A stretch of 64,000 nt of DNA from Virgibacillus salexigens (GCF_014905415.1 NZ_BNEO01000002.1:496001-560000), one strand, 5' to 3'. Shown: positions 16,983 to 25,499, numbered from the stretch's first letter. Made by a program: numbers and translations. Notes: a model not told the origin generated them from the letters alone.

Positions 16983-17678
16983 ATGAAAAATATTTCCATA
17001 TTAATTGCTGATGACGAGGAGGAAATTGCTGATTTAATTGCTTTTCATTTAGAAAAAGAAGGGTACCAGTGTTTTAAAGCATCGGATGGACAAGAGGCTG
17101 TTCGTTTTGTCGAGACTCAGGTCTTTGATTTGCTGATTTTGGATATTATGATGCCGAAAATGGATGGATATGAAGTAACTCGTCGCATTCGCGAACAGCA
17201 TAATATGCCTATCATATTTTTGAGTGCTAAAACTTCTGATTTTGATAAAGTACAGGGGCTGGTAATTGGAGCAGATGATTATATGACTAAACCATTCACC
17301 CCCATTGAATTGGTTGCTCGTGTAAATGCTCAATTGCGACGCTTTATAAACCTGAATCATCCCCAAAAGGATAATAAAACGCAACTAGAATTTGGTGGGT
17401 TATTGATTTCCCCTGACCAACGCACGGTTACTCTATATGATGAGGACATTGAGCTAACACCAAAAGAGTTTGATATTTTGTATCTACTGGCCAGTCATCC
17501 AAAGAAGGTTTACAGTGTAGAAAATATTTTTCAGCAGGTGTGGGACGAAGCATATTTTGAGAGTGGGAATACCGTTATGGTCCATGTTCGTACAATAAGG
17601 AAAAAGCTTAAAGAAGATAATCGAACACACAAATGGATTAAAACTGTGTGGGGCGTGGGGTATACATTCAATGGTTAA
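16983..17678 (+). CDS. OmpR-family response regulator, VanR-like
   Basis: This 231-residue regulator has a receiver domain with ADDEEE, the acceptor Asp in LLILDIMMPKMDGYE, SAK and the Lys of YMTKPFTP, then a winged-helix domain ending IKTVWGVGYTFNG. The sequence pattern and the linked kinase and M15 carboxypeptidase are those of VanR-type regulators. It should control the vanY-like gene at 18899. It overlaps the kinase gene by 8 bases. Confidence 0.9.
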   Translation: MKNISILIADDEEEIADLIAFHLEKEGYQCFKASDGQEAVRFVETQVFDLLILDIMMPKMDGYEVTRRIREQHNMPIIFLSAKTSDFDKVQGLVIGADDYMTKPFTPIELVARVNAQLRRFINLNHPQKDNKTQLEFGGLLISPDQRTVTLYDEDIELTPKEFDILYLLASHPKKVYSVENIFQQVWDEAYFESGNTVMVHVRTIRKKLKEDNRTHKWIKTVWGVGYTFNG

Positions 17679-18765
17679 ATTCTCAAGAAGTTTTCGTTCC
17701 AAAATGATTATAATATTTGGCTTAAGTATGCTACTGTCAGGTACCATCACGTATATCATTTATAAAACCCTTCAATATTTTTATTACACGGTTGTTGATT
17801 ATAAAAGTCCATTAGCCCATTTCCGTCAAATCATTGGAGAAATTGGAGACATTAACTTTTTTTTACTAATATTTATCCCACTTTCGATATTGTTTTTCTT
17901 CTTACTCACGAAGCGCTACGTGACCTATTTTAATAATATTTCTAACGGAATTCACTATCTCGCTCAAGGCAACTTTAATCACCGTGTTCAAATCCTTTCA
18001 GATGATGAATTCAGGGATATTGCGCAAGATATTAATTTAGCTAGTGAAAAATTGAAACAGGCAACTGAAAAAGGAGAATTCTCGGAAAGCAGTAAAGATC
18101 AGTTAGTTGTAAATTTAGCTCATGATCTGCGTACACCGCTCACCTCTGTATTAGGCTATTTAGATTTAATCCTTAAGGATGAAAATTTGACGAAAGACCA
18201 AGTTAAACATTTTTTAACGATTGCTTATACTAAATCTCAGCGTTTAGAAGGTCTTATTGATGAATTATTCGAAATAACGAGAATGAACTATGGCATGTTG
18301 CCAATTGAACAAAAAAATATTAATTTAAGTGACCTCCTTAATCAATTGAAAGAAGAATTATATCCTGTCTTTACGAAAAATGATTTGATCGCCCGAATGA
18401 ATATGACTCCTAGCTTACCTATTACCGGTGACGGAGAGCTGTTAGCACGTGTGTTTGAAAATCTTTTGATCAATGCGACTCGGTATGGATACGATGGTCA
18501 ATTTGTAGATGTTAATGGCTATATTGAGTCGAGAGAAGTGGTTGTACAAGTTGTGAATTATGGAGATAGTATTCCTGCGGAGGAACTCCCGCATCTCTTT
18601 GATATGTTCTATACTGGAGACAAAGCAAGAACTCAACACAAAAATAGCACTGGTCTTGGATTGTTCATTGCGAAGAATATTGTAGAGCAACACAGCGGAT
18701 CAATTACTGTTCAAAGCAGCTTAACACAGACAGTTTTTGAAGTTCGATTACCAAAAGGAAAGTGA
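17671..18765 (+). CDS. Sensor histidine kinase, VanS-like
   Basis: This 364-residue membrane kinase has two transmembrane segments (about residues 10-33 and 66-90) flanking a short external loop. It has a HAMP region, the H-box NLAHDLRTPLTSVLGYL, an N-box (ENLLINATRYGYDG) and the ATP-lid GLGLFIAKNIVEQH. The short external loop and linkage to a VanY-like carboxypeptidase suggest a VanS-type sensor of cell-wall state or glycopeptide; the signal is inference. Confidence 0.9.
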   Translation: MVKFSRSFRSKMIIIFGLSMLLSGTITYIIYKTLQYFYYTVVDYKSPLAHFRQIIGEIGDINFFLLIFIPLSILFFFLLTKRYVTYFNNISNGIHYLAQGNFNHRVQILSDDEFRDIAQDINLASEKLKQATEKGEFSESSKDQLVVNLAHDLRTPLTSVLGYLDLILKDENLTKDQVKHFLTIAYTKSQRLEGLIDELFEITRMNYGMLPIEQKNINLSDLLNQLKEELYPVFTKNDLIARMNMTPSLPITGDGELLARVFENLLINATRYGYDGQFVDVNGYIESREVVVQVVNYGDSIPAEELPHLFDMFYTGDKARTQHKNSTGLGLFIAKNIVEQHSGSITVQSSLTQTVFEVRLPKGK

Positions 18766-18809
18766 AGCTTTACGAAATAATGAAGATAGAATAACTTCAG
18801 ATACCTGAT

Positions 18810-18829
18810 TTAAGAAAAATTTAAAATTT
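18810..18829 (+). promoter_or_regulatory. Possible response-regulator repeats before the VanY-like gene
   Basis: TTAAGAAAA (18810) and TTAAAATTT (18821) are 11 bp apart and a further TTAAGAAGT occurs at 18844. This is weaker than the arrays at 7221 and 9834 but compatible with OmpR-type binding. Confidence 0.35.
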
Positions 18830-18898
18830 ACCCCACTCTTTTTTTAAGAAGTTTTCGCTACCCTTTTAAGCAAAGAGAAAATAGGAGGAAGCTAAAAT

Positions 18899-19777
18899 AT
18901 GAAGAAGTGGGGATTTTTAATTTTATTACTAGTGTGCTCATGTTTCGTTTTCGCAAATAATGTTTCTTTTTTTGAATCAAAAGAAGATATAGCAAACGTA
19001 GAAGTACAAGAGTATGATCAAGAAGAGGATAGAAAGGCTTATGATAATATCCAAAAAATAAAGATTATAGAAGAACAAATCTATCAAGGAAATCTGCTTT
19101 TAGTCAATAGTGAATATCCTGTTCGCCAAGAAGGTATTAAATCAGATGTCGTCAATCTTTTTACGCACAATGAATTGGTAAAGGGATTCGGATTGTTATA
19201 TAACGATACGTATTTGTCAGTGGATATAGCACGTGAATTTTCAGAAATGATTACTGCCGCAGAAAAAGAAGGAGTTGATAATTTTTGGATTACTAGTGGC
19301 TATCGGAATTTTGATGATCAAAGGCAACTTTATCAAGAAAAGGGCTCTGGTACTGCTTTGCCAGCCGGATATAGCGAACACAATTTGGGCTTATCGCTTG
19401 ATGTAGGAACCACTCAAACGACGATGGCTAAAGCACCTGAAGGGAAGTGGATAGAAGAAAATGCTTGGGAATACGGGTTCATTTTACGCTATCCAGAGGA
19501 TAAAACGGACATTACTGGCATTCAATATGAACCGTGGCATATCCGCTATGTTGGTTTGCCTCACAGTGCGATTATGAAAGAAAAGAATTTCGCTCTAGAA
19601 GAATATTTGGATTACTTAAAAGAAGAAAAAGCCATTTCTGTTAGTGTGAAAGGGGAAAAATATCAGATCTCTTATTATGCTGTTAATAAAAATACGACCA
19701 TTCATGTGCCTTCCAAACTTCATTATGAGATATCAGGCAACAATATGGATGGTGTGATTGTGACAGTGTTTCCCTGA
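18899..19777 (+). CDS. M15 D-alanyl-D-alanine carboxypeptidase, VanY-like
   Basis: This 292-residue exported protein has an N-terminal signal/anchor (KKWGFLILLLVCSCFVFAN). It carries the zinc-site motifs of the M15B family: SEHNLGLSLDVG (SxHxxGxAxD) and EPWHIRYVG, with SGYRNFDDQRQLYQ upstream. It removes the terminal D-Ala from peptidoglycan precursors or stem peptides outside the membrane. GGAGG precedes ATG 18899. Linkage to vanRS-like genes suggests inducible wall remodelling; no vanH/A/X ligase genes are nearby, so full glycopeptide resistance is not implied. Confidence 0.88.
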   Translation: MKKWGFLILLLVCSCFVFANNVSFFESKEDIANVEVQEYDQEEDRKAYDNIQKIKIIEEQIYQGNLLLVNSEYPVRQEGIKSDVVNLFTHNELVKGFGLLYNDTYLSVDIAREFSEMITAAEKEGVDNFWITSGYRNFDDQRQLYQEKGSGTALPAGYSEHNLGLSLDVGTTQTTMAKAPEGKWIEENAWEYGFILRYPEDKTDITGIQYEPWHIRYVGLPHSAIMKEKNFALEEYLDYLKEEKAISVSVKGEKYQISYYAVNKNTTIHVPSKLHYEISGNNMDGVIVTVFP

Positions 19778-19799
19778 TAGGCATGCACTAGCATCAGCA

Positions 19800-19893
19800 T
19801 CGCATCAATGTTGATATCAATACCAATTTTGTCGATAATCAAATTACAAAAAGTGCTTTTTCCACTACCGTTATTACCTGCAAATAAAAAGAA
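19800..19893 (-). pseudogene. P-loop (zeta-toxin-like) kinase fragment
   Basis: On the minus strand a frame without start reads FFLFAGNNGSGKSTFCNLII followed by DKIGIDINID. It contains a Walker A loop (GNNGSGKST) in the context typical of zeta-toxin-like or UDP-GlcNAc-kinase-like ATPases. Only the first 30 or so residues remain and the rest is gone. Confidence 0.5.
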
Positions 19894-19998
19894 TCACCGT
19901 CTTTATTTAAATATATCAGATTGGTGGTTTAGTTATAATATTTTTTGTCTTTTAATTTGTTTTCTTCACATTCTAATGAGTATCGATCAGTGTTCAAC

Positions 19999-20036
19999 AA
20001 AAGGCGCGCTTGTCGAACAAGGCGACCTTTTTGAAT
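19999..20036. repeat. Repeat copy with terminator-like hairpin
   Basis: AACAAAAGGCGCGCTTGTCG then AACAAGGCGACCTTTTTG. AAAAGG..CTTGT pairs with ACAAG..CCTTTT and a T-run follows. It looks like a member of the GGCGC repeat family that folds as an intrinsic terminator. Confidence 0.5.
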
Positions 20037-20170
20037 CCATATTCTGGGGTAAGAAAGATAATAAGATAGTTCATCTTGAATTTGTAAGTATGCCATTAAA
20101 GTTGCGGTTTAATTTTAAATGAACTGAATATTATTTATAATTAAATTAGGAAACGAAAGGAGGGAAGAAA

Positions 20171-20638
20171 TTGATTAAAGGAATTTATGAAGCACATTTA
20201 CCTGTCAGTAATCTTGAAACATCTATTGAGTTTTATAAAAAATTAGATTTAGAAATTGCATACCAACAAGAAAACTTAGTATTTTTCTGGATTGAGAAAG
20301 GGAGAAGCTGGTTAGGGTTATGGGAGACAGATAAAGTTAATACACCTTACCATCCCTCATTAAGACATTTAGCCTTACAAATAGATAGAGAAGATATGAA
20401 GAGTATTAAAGAGTGGTTAAAAAAAAGAGGAATAACTGTCTCAACTAATTTTGGCTTCCCACCTGAAAAACAGCCATTGGTACTACCGAATAATCCTCAG
20501 GCTCATGCAGCTATTTATTTTAAAGACCCCGATGGTAATAGTCTTGAATTAATTACTCCTTTGAGGATAGATTTCGAAGAACAATTTAACATGATGACTT
20601 TAGAAGAATGGGAAAAAGATAATAAGGTTGAGAAGTAA
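20171..20638 (+). CDS. VOC-superfamily (glyoxalase-like) protein
   Basis: This 155-residue protein begins with the first VOC unit YEAHLPVSNLETSIEFYKKL and ends the second with AAIYFKDPDGNSLELITPL, including the metal-ligand Glu. The internal His in SLRHLALQID fits the third ligand. TTG 20171 follows GAAAGGAGGG. Family known, substrate unknown. Confidence 0.85.
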   Translation: MIKGIYEAHLPVSNLETSIEFYKKLDLEIAYQQENLVFFWIEKGRSWLGLWETDKVNTPYHPSLRHLALQIDREDMKSIKEWLKKRGITVSTNFGFPPEKQPLVLPNNPQAHAAIYFKDPDGNSLELITPLRIDFEEQFNMMTLEEWEKDNKVEK

Positions 20639-20703
20639 TGTACGTAAGCTATAGGGGAAAAGCAGTAGATTGTTTTTACTATTATCTTGAAATCAAGTCT
20701 TCC

Positions 20704-20732
20704 ATAAGGGCGCAAAATGGAATAAGAATTTG
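20704..20732. repeat. Dispersed repeat, half unit
   Basis: ATAAGGGCGCAAAATGGAAT followed by AAGAATTTG. Confidence 0.5.
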
Positions 20733-20838
20733 CTCCTGTATTGTGCATAAGGGCCTAAAAAGGAGTTTTTACTTATGATGGAGAACCCTACAATATAAAA
20801 CTATTCTTAACAAAGAGAAAAGGAAAGTAGGAGTCGCT

Positions 20839-21375
20839 ATGGTAATACTGGGAAAAGTGGTGTACTTAAGACCAATCAAAGATGAAGATTTCGAAAGTAT
20901 TTATAATTCTTGTCAGAATGAAGAGTTCCTTTATATGACTGGAACTCGTAAGACATTTACACTTGATGAAATCACAGAAAAGTATAAACAGTTCAGCAAA
21001 GACCCTACCCGCTATGATTTCGCCATTTGTCTGTTAGATAATGACCAGATTATAGGTGATTTATCCATTTTAGAAATTGATTCAGATAATAAAAAAGCAG
21101 GGTTTAGAATATCGCTACATAGTCGAAATACTGTAAACAAAGGTTATGGTACTGAAGCAACTCAGCTTGCACAAAAGTTTACTTTTGAGGAGCTTAATTT
21201 AAATCGTTTAGAATTAGAGGTGTTCTCTCACAACATTCGTGGCATTAAAGCATATGAAAAAGCAGGGTTTAAAAAAGAAGGGACACTAAGGCAATCACTA
21301 TATATGAACAATACATACTCTGATGAAATTCTTATGGGAATGCTTCAAAAAGACTATAAACAAGGTTTGTCGTAG
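20839..21375 (+). CDS. GNAT acetyltransferase
   Basis: This 178-residue protein of the Acetyltransf_3 type has VVYLRPIKDEDFESIYN at the start, the acetyl-CoA loop NKGYGTEATQLAQKFTFEEL, and NRLELEVFSHNIRGIKAYEK followed by AGFKKEG. Like the protein at 13838 it is probably an N-acetyltransferase of peptide or small-molecule amines, but the two are distant from each other. GTAGGAG precedes ATG 20839. Confidence 0.88.
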   Translation: MVILGKVVYLRPIKDEDFESIYNSCQNEEFLYMTGTRKTFTLDEITEKYKQFSKDPTRYDFAICLLDNDQIIGDLSILEIDSDNKKAGFRISLHSRNTVNKGYGTEATQLAQKFTFEELNLNRLELEVFSHNIRGIKAYEKAGFKKEGTLRQSLYMNNTYSDEILMGMLQKDYKQGLS

Positions 21376-21497
21376 TTCTTGTGATACCAGTCATATTTGG
21401 ATAAACTACAGTTAAGCAATCGGGCGCTTTAACTTAATAACACAAGCAGAAAATGATCAAACTTTTTTATGAAAATTCTCCGGAACGAAATATTTTG

Positions 21498-21556
21498 AGA
21501 ACCTGTTTTGATCAATCTTTTTTCAAAAACAGGTTCTGATCTTTTTATTGAATCAG
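21498..21556 (+). terminator. Hairpin terminator
   Basis: AGAACCTGTTTTG (21498-21510) pairs with CAAAAACAGGTTCT (21534-21547), followed by GATCTTTTTATTG. It ends the acetyltransferase unit before the convergent minus-strand operon. Confidence 0.75.
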
Positions 21557-21624
21557 ACTTTACAGCCCTATTTTAAACTAACAAAAGTTTCCTCTGTTCG
21601 ATTTTATTTCGTTTCTGATAGAGG

Positions 21625-21948
21625 TTAGCTTTGCCATTTTGTTATCGTTCGGTTGACAAAACCGTCAAGCTTTTTTATATCTTTTTTACCTTCGGTAAAC
21701 GCATAAATAACGGCAATAATGATTAAAATTTGAAACGTATTAAAATGTCCTGTTCTCATAAAATCGAGAATACCGAGTGTCAATAGCCACAAATCACTTA
21801 GCAACCATAGTAAAATAAGATATTTATTTAGCCGGTTTAGTTTGAACACATATCTTAACAATAAAAATCCAATGATACTGCCCCAAAAAATAATTTCCCC
21901 TGCAACAAAAAAATACCATTTGTAATCAAGAATGAAATCGATCACCAA
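21625..21948 (-). CDS. Small membrane protein (third gene of MerR operon)
   Basis: This 107-residue protein has three hydrophobic segments (about residues 10-32, 42-62 and 68-85) and a polar tail. It starts overlapping the end of the preceding minus-strand gene (21942). Together with that gene and the MerR-type regulator at 22223 it forms a tightly packed three-gene operon. Family not recognised. Confidence 0.65.
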   Translation of the reverse strand: MVIDFILDYKWYFFVAGEIIFWGSIIGFLLLRYVFKLNRLNKYLILLWLLSDLWLLTLGILDFMRTGHFNTFQILIIIAVIYAFTEGKKDIKKLDGFVNRTITKWQS

Positions 21949-22226
21949 TCGTTGCCCTCTTGTTTAATTGTATTTTTAATAAAAAATACATAGAACCCTT
22001 GTCCTATTAGAATAACAAACCAAATAAATGTGATAAAGATCCCTGTTTGCTCCTGGTAAAACCATATTTCACCTTCCAAAATAGATTGTTGTATACTAGG
22101 AAAAAATTGAGGCATAGATTCCGTTCCCGTTCGTAACAACATATTGATGATGATGTGAATAACGATAAACAACGTTATATGTTTTATAAAATCCTTGTGA
22201 GCGCTCGTTTCTCTTGGTAAACTCAT
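21942..22226 (-). CDS. Small membrane protein (second gene of MerR operon)
   Basis: This 94-residue protein has two hydrophobic segments (residues 15-32 and 62-83). Its ATG overlaps the stop of the MerR-type regulator gene by 4 bases, the usual sign of translational coupling. Family not recognised; a membrane target or partner of the regulator is a reasonable inference. Confidence 0.65.
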   Translation of the reverse strand: MSLPRETSAHKDFIKHITLFIVIHIIINMLLRTGTESMPQFFPSIQQSILEGEIWFYQEQTGIFITFIWFVILIGQGFYVFFIKNTIKQEGNDW

Positions 22227-23032
22227 GATTTATCAATTTCCTCTTGACTTAAGTAATACAAAGTTTGGTCCATATATTTAATGAGCTTTTCATCTAATCC
22301 AAATATAATTTGGTTATTTTTGTTGGTGGAATCAATAAAGTTAAAATATTTTTCTTGTAGTTTTACATCTCCTTTGAACCAACTAGATATACAATGCTTC
22401 CATTGTTTTGCAAGTTCTTGCGCGATAGGTGAGCTGGGGTGGGCATGCATATTCTTACGTGTTTCTTTAATAAGTTCGATTGTCCATTGTATACGTGAGT
22501 CGTCACTTCCTATTAAGGGTAGCTGTTCAAGAATTTTTATTTCATCAACAGTAAATATATCTTGTGGAAAAGTTGCTGGTATTTCACCATCAGTAAAATC
22601 AGTTCTATCCAATCTCTTTATCAATTCAAAAATATGCGCTTCATTATAGTGACCAGACATTTCAATTGTTTGGGACATACTCCTTAAGATAAATTGTTTT
22701 CGTCTTAATTCATCAATCTTGTTTGATGCAAAATTTATTTGTTCACTTAATGAATGAATCCAAGCATCTTCCGGTTTTATAAGAGCTGCTTTTTCACTTT
22801 TGTCAAGTAATTCTTTAATCTGATCTAACGTATAGTCCATTGATTTTAACGCTAGAATAGTCTGAAGTTTTATTAACGCTTTAGTATCGTAATAACGGTA
22901 ACCACTATCTTTGACTTTGGTCGGTTTCAAAAGTTCAATTTGGTCATAATAATGCAATGTTCTTCTGCTCACATTTACTCTATTTATGATCTCTCCAATC
23001 GAATAAATAGGATTCAACTCCTCATCCATCAT
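22223..23032 (-). CDS. MerR-family transcription regulator with long C-terminal domain
   Basis: This protein of about 269 residues has an N-terminal MerR winged helix (YSIGEIINRVNVSRRTLHYY, then QIELLKPTKVKDSGYRYYDT) and a dimerisation helix. A long helical C-terminal region of about 170 residues follows, probably a sensor domain of the TipAS-like kind. The frame is open to 23098, but that part overlaps the promoter, so ATG 23032 (or 23029) is chosen; no strong ribosome site precedes it. It is first gene of a three-gene operon with two membrane proteins. Confidence 0.85.
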   Translation of the reverse strand: MMDEELNPIYSIGEIINRVNVSRRTLHYYDQIELLKPTKVKDSGYRYYDTKALIKLQTILALKSMDYTLDQIKELLDKSEKAALIKPEDAWIHSLSEQINFASNKIDELRRKQFILRSMSQTIEMSGHYNEAHIFELIKRLDRTDFTDGEIPATFPQDIFTVDEIKILEQLPLIGSDDSRIQWTIELIKETRKNMHAHPSSPIAQELAKQWKHCISSWFKGDVKLQEKYFNFIDSTNKNNQIIFGLDEKLIKYMDQTLYYLSQEEIDKS

Positions 23033-23054
23033 TCTTATTTTATAGCGCTTATTG

Positions 23055-23090
23055 TTATTATTAACATTAACGTTAACGTGAAAGTCAAGT
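23055..23090 (-). promoter_or_regulatory. MerR-type promoter/operator with 19-bp spacer
   Basis: On the minus strand TTGACT (23088-23083) is separated by 19 bp from TAATAA (23063-23058). The over-long spacer holds the palindromic ACGTTAACGT core, the typical arrangement of promoters that MerR proteins twist open. This suggests autoregulation of the operon. Confidence 0.6.
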
Positions 23091-23130
23091 TGAAACAAAC
23101 ATTTTATCAGCTAATAAAATCTAAGACTAT

Positions 23131-23180
23131 CAAGAATTGTGCACAAATCTGGAATAAGAACTTGAACAATAGGGTCATTT
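23131..23180. repeat. Dispersed repeat, two half units
   Basis: GTGCACAAATCTGGAATAAG is followed by AACTTGAACAATAGGGTCAT: nearly the same as the copies at 10774 and 34184. Confidence 0.6.
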
Positions 23181-23239
23181 AATGATGTAAATTATATTAA
23201 AATTAAAATAATTGAAAAGTGAAGAAGGAGCATTTTAAT

Positions 23240-23557
23240 ATGGCCCCAAATTTGGAAGTTATGCGTATTTTATTACCTGTTGTAATAGCAGGTGGAATTG
23301 CAGTATTTGTAGTTATTAGGGTGAAACATAAATATAAGATAGGTAAGCTGGGTAAGAAAAAATCAAAAGGTACTCCATATTTATTAGATAGTTTAGTACC
23401 ACTTGGAATGATGGTCGGCTGTGCTGCTGCTATACTTCTTAGCCTATTTTTCTCAATCTCCCTACTATCTACAATTGGCTTAGGAGCAGGGATAGGTTTA
23501 TTATTGGGGTATTTTGCTTATGAGATTTATAGCAAAGAAAAAGAGAATTATTCATAA
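23240..23557 (+). CDS. Small membrane protein
   Basis: This 105-residue protein has a hydrophobic helix near residues 8-26, a basic loop (KIGKLGKKKSKG), then two glycine-rich helices (SLVPLGMMVGCAAAILLSLF and STIGLGAGIGLLLGYFAYEI). GAAGGAG precedes ATG 23240. No family is recognised. Confidence 0.6.
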   Translation: MAPNLEVMRILLPVVIAGGIAVFVVIRVKHKYKIGKLGKKKSKGTPYLLDSLVPLGMMVGCAAAILLSLFFSISLLSTIGLGAGIGLLLGYFAYEIYSKEKENYS

Positions 23558-23810
23558 ATAGCTTTCTTCCAGAAACGGGCGCAGTTGAAAAGATGGTACT
23601 TTCCTCTTTGAAATGTATACTAAATATTACAATTTTTATTAAAATTAATTAGTTTGGGAAGCATGCAATTGGACTATAAATAATCACCATTCATAAAAGG
23701 GCCAGTTTGTGGAAGTACCATTTGTTTACCACAGTTCTACAATAATTTTTAACACGTTAGAAAATTTGCTTTTCCTTCCAAAATTCATTTCAAGAACTTA
23801 TCCGACTTTT

Positions 23811-23996
23811 TCAGCCGCTTCTGGTTGTTTTTAATTTTGATGATTTTACAATTAATTTTTTCTTATCCTGATAAGATGTGTTAGATTGTTGATTTATTAG
23901 TAAACTTAACTTTTCAATAGAAAAGCCTACAGATAAAAGTGATTTCATATCAACTAGAAAGTCAACAATTTCTTCAGTATATGTACGATAATTTCA
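23811..23996 (-). pseudogene. MerR-type regulator fragment
   Basis: On the minus strand NYRTYTEEIVDFLVDMKSLL and SVGFSIEKLSLLINQ match the second half of a MerR DNA-binding domain (YR.Y followed by L..lk..GfsleeI..ll). The N-terminal helix-turn-helix start is lost through frameshift and there is no start codon. Repeat half copies lie upstream at about 23574 and 23697. Confidence 0.5.
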
Positions 23997-24048
23997 ACCC
24001 TTTTAACTAATGAAGATAAATCCAAATTTGGTGGCTAAGAAGAAGGGT

Positions 24049-24130
24049 AGGGGACAAGCGAGTTTGGATGGAAAATCCAGAAAGAAGAGGATGCAATGAT
24101 AGCAAATGTTGGTGTCGTAAAAGGACTAGA
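24049..24130 (+). pseudogene. Fragment related to the membrane protein at 31589
   Basis: The DNA GACAAGCGAGTTTGGATGGA and about 50 following bases closely match 31779-31850 inside another gene of this window (GACAAGCGAGTTTGAATGGA). It encodes a relic (SEFGWKIQKEEDAMIANVGV) of the same protein, without its N-terminal half. Confidence 0.6.
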
Positions 24131-24164
24131 TTGTGAAATACTATTTTACTGGAATCGCTGCTGT

Positions 24165-24196
24165 ACTAAAAAAGGATTGCCTTGGTGGCAATCCTT
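24165..24196 (-). terminator. Terminator for minus-strand genes
   Basis: Perfect 10-bp stem AAGGATTGCC/GGCAATCCTT (24172-24181 with 24187-24196), with the A-run on its left side becoming a T-run when read on the minus strand. Confidence 0.65.
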
Positions 24197-24400
24197 AATC
24201 CCCACTGTTTTTAACGGCATTTCCAACGGATTTTTCATTTCGGTAACTGGCAGCTGTTCAATTAAAATAGCTGGTATTTAAAGCATGAAAAACATTTGAG
24301 CTCACGTAGCGGCATTGTTACTTTTAATGTAATTGAATCATGCCCATTTTGTAGTTCTCCTTTATCTTTACTATTTAAAGCGACAGTATTTGTAGTGATT
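24197..24400 (-). other. Decayed minus-strand sequence
   Basis: Coding-like stretches such as NTVALNSKDKGELQNGHDSI and, in another frame, QLPVTEMKNPLEMPLKTVGD lie between the acetyltransferase gene and the terminator. They suggest a small lost gene; family not recognised. Confidence 0.3.
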
Positions 24401-24401
24401 A

Positions 24402-24980
24402 TTATTTTATTTTATCCTCTAAATGTGCTATGAATTTTGCGGGATTTCCGCCGACAATGGTATTAGGTTCGACATCTTTCGTAACGACTGACCCAGCCGC
24501 AACAATGGAATTTTCACCAACTGTAACTCCCGGAAGAATGGTTGCATTAGAGCCGATCCAGGTTCTCTCCTTCAATATAATTGGTTTCAAATACATGGTT
24601 CCTCTATTTAATGGATTATAGTTATGGTTTATGGTTGCCAAAACAACATTATGGCCAATTAAACTTTGATCTCCGATGAAGATTTGGCCTTGATCTTGAA
24701 AACGACATCCAGAATTAATGAACACGTTTTTCCCTATTTTAATATTTTTCCCGAAATCAGTCGTGAATGGTAAAAACAACGAAAAGTCTTCATCTAACTC
24801 CTGACCGACAATTTGTGAAACTTGTTGCCTGATCTGCTCATTTGTATAAACACCATTATTCAAGTGTGTACACAAACGTCTCGCTTCATCGGATACTGCT
24901 ACCATCGCCTTATTTACTTCTGAACCAGCATGGATCACACCCTCATTTCTCATTTTGAATAAAAGCTTTTCTAGTTCCAT
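24402..24980 (-). CDS. Left-handed beta-helix O-acetyltransferase (maltose/galactoside type)
   Basis: This 192-residue hexapeptide-repeat acetyltransferase has an N-terminal helical cap, then repeats such as GKNVFINSGCRFQDQGQIFI, the catalytic His in LATINHNYNPLNRG, and IVAAGSVVTKDVEPNTIVGG followed by NPAKFI. It transfers acetyl from acetyl-CoA to a sugar hydroxyl; sugar specificity is not visible. GGGAGC lies before ATG 24980 on the minus strand. Confidence 0.88.
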   Translation of the reverse strand: MELEKLLFKMRNEGVIHAGSEVNKAMVAVSDEARRLCTHLNNGVYTNEQIRQQVSQIVGQELDEDFSLFLPFTTDFGKNIKIGKNVFINSGCRFQDQGQIFIGDQSLIGHNVVLATINHNYNPLNRGTMYLKPIILKERTWIGSNATILPGVTVGENSIVAAGSVVTKDVEPNTIVGGNPAKFIAHLEDKIK

Positions 24981-25114
24981 TTTATACGCTCCCTTCTAGT
25001 CTGTATTTCTCACTTAAATAAGTGCTCGCTACCCGCTGAGTAGATAGGAATTTTGTGCTGAATCGATGATTATTCCCATCTATTTATTCACTATTTGGCT
25101 TTTTTAATCGCCAA

Positions 25115-25499
25115 TTATGCTTCTTCGCGCGGTGTGACTTTCATTGTCGGACTGATTGGTCACTGAGTCATCATTGGAGGTACATATGGACTCTCCCCAT
25201 ACTTTTCTCGATAAGCTTGATTAATATTTTCCGTTAATTATGCGCCCGTTTCAATCGGTATATAGTAAACGGAATAGGAAACTTCTTTGATAACCATTTG
25301 TCCCACGCCTTATTCAATGGCGGATTGATACCATCTGGAACGTTGTCCGTTATAAGCGCGAACATATAAATTGCTATTAACTACAACTGACCAAATCCAT
25401 GTCGGTGTTCTATACGTTTTGCCATCACTATAAAAGGGAGACATGAAAATCGTCTTGATTACTAAAAAATTCTAATTGTTCATCTGTCCATCTAGTCAT
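25115..25499 (-). pseudogene. DUF2255-family gene, broken
   Basis: On the minus strand ATG 25499 opens MTRWTDEQLEFFSNQDDFHV. After a frameshift it continues SDGKTYRTPTWIWSVVVNSN and LYVRAYNGQRSRWYQSAIE, the core of DUF2255 (TPTWIW...LYVR...WY). In-frame TAA, TAA and TGA codons interrupt what follows. One frameshift and three nonsense codons make this a clear pseudogene. Confidence 0.65.

Noticed and set aside
16983..19777. A full vancomycin-resistance operon
   Set aside because: Only regulator, kinase and carboxypeptidase genes are present; ligase, dehydrogenase and dipeptidase genes are missing.
22281..22649. Plus-strand frame of 122 codons inside the MerR gene
   Set aside because: It is fully contained in the regulator gene on the other strand and lacks a ribosome site.
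23033..23098. N-terminal extension of the MerR protein to 23098
   Set aside because: It would translate the promoter with its palindromic spacer, giving the low-complexity stretch VNVNVNNNN; the family begins near residue MMDEEL.
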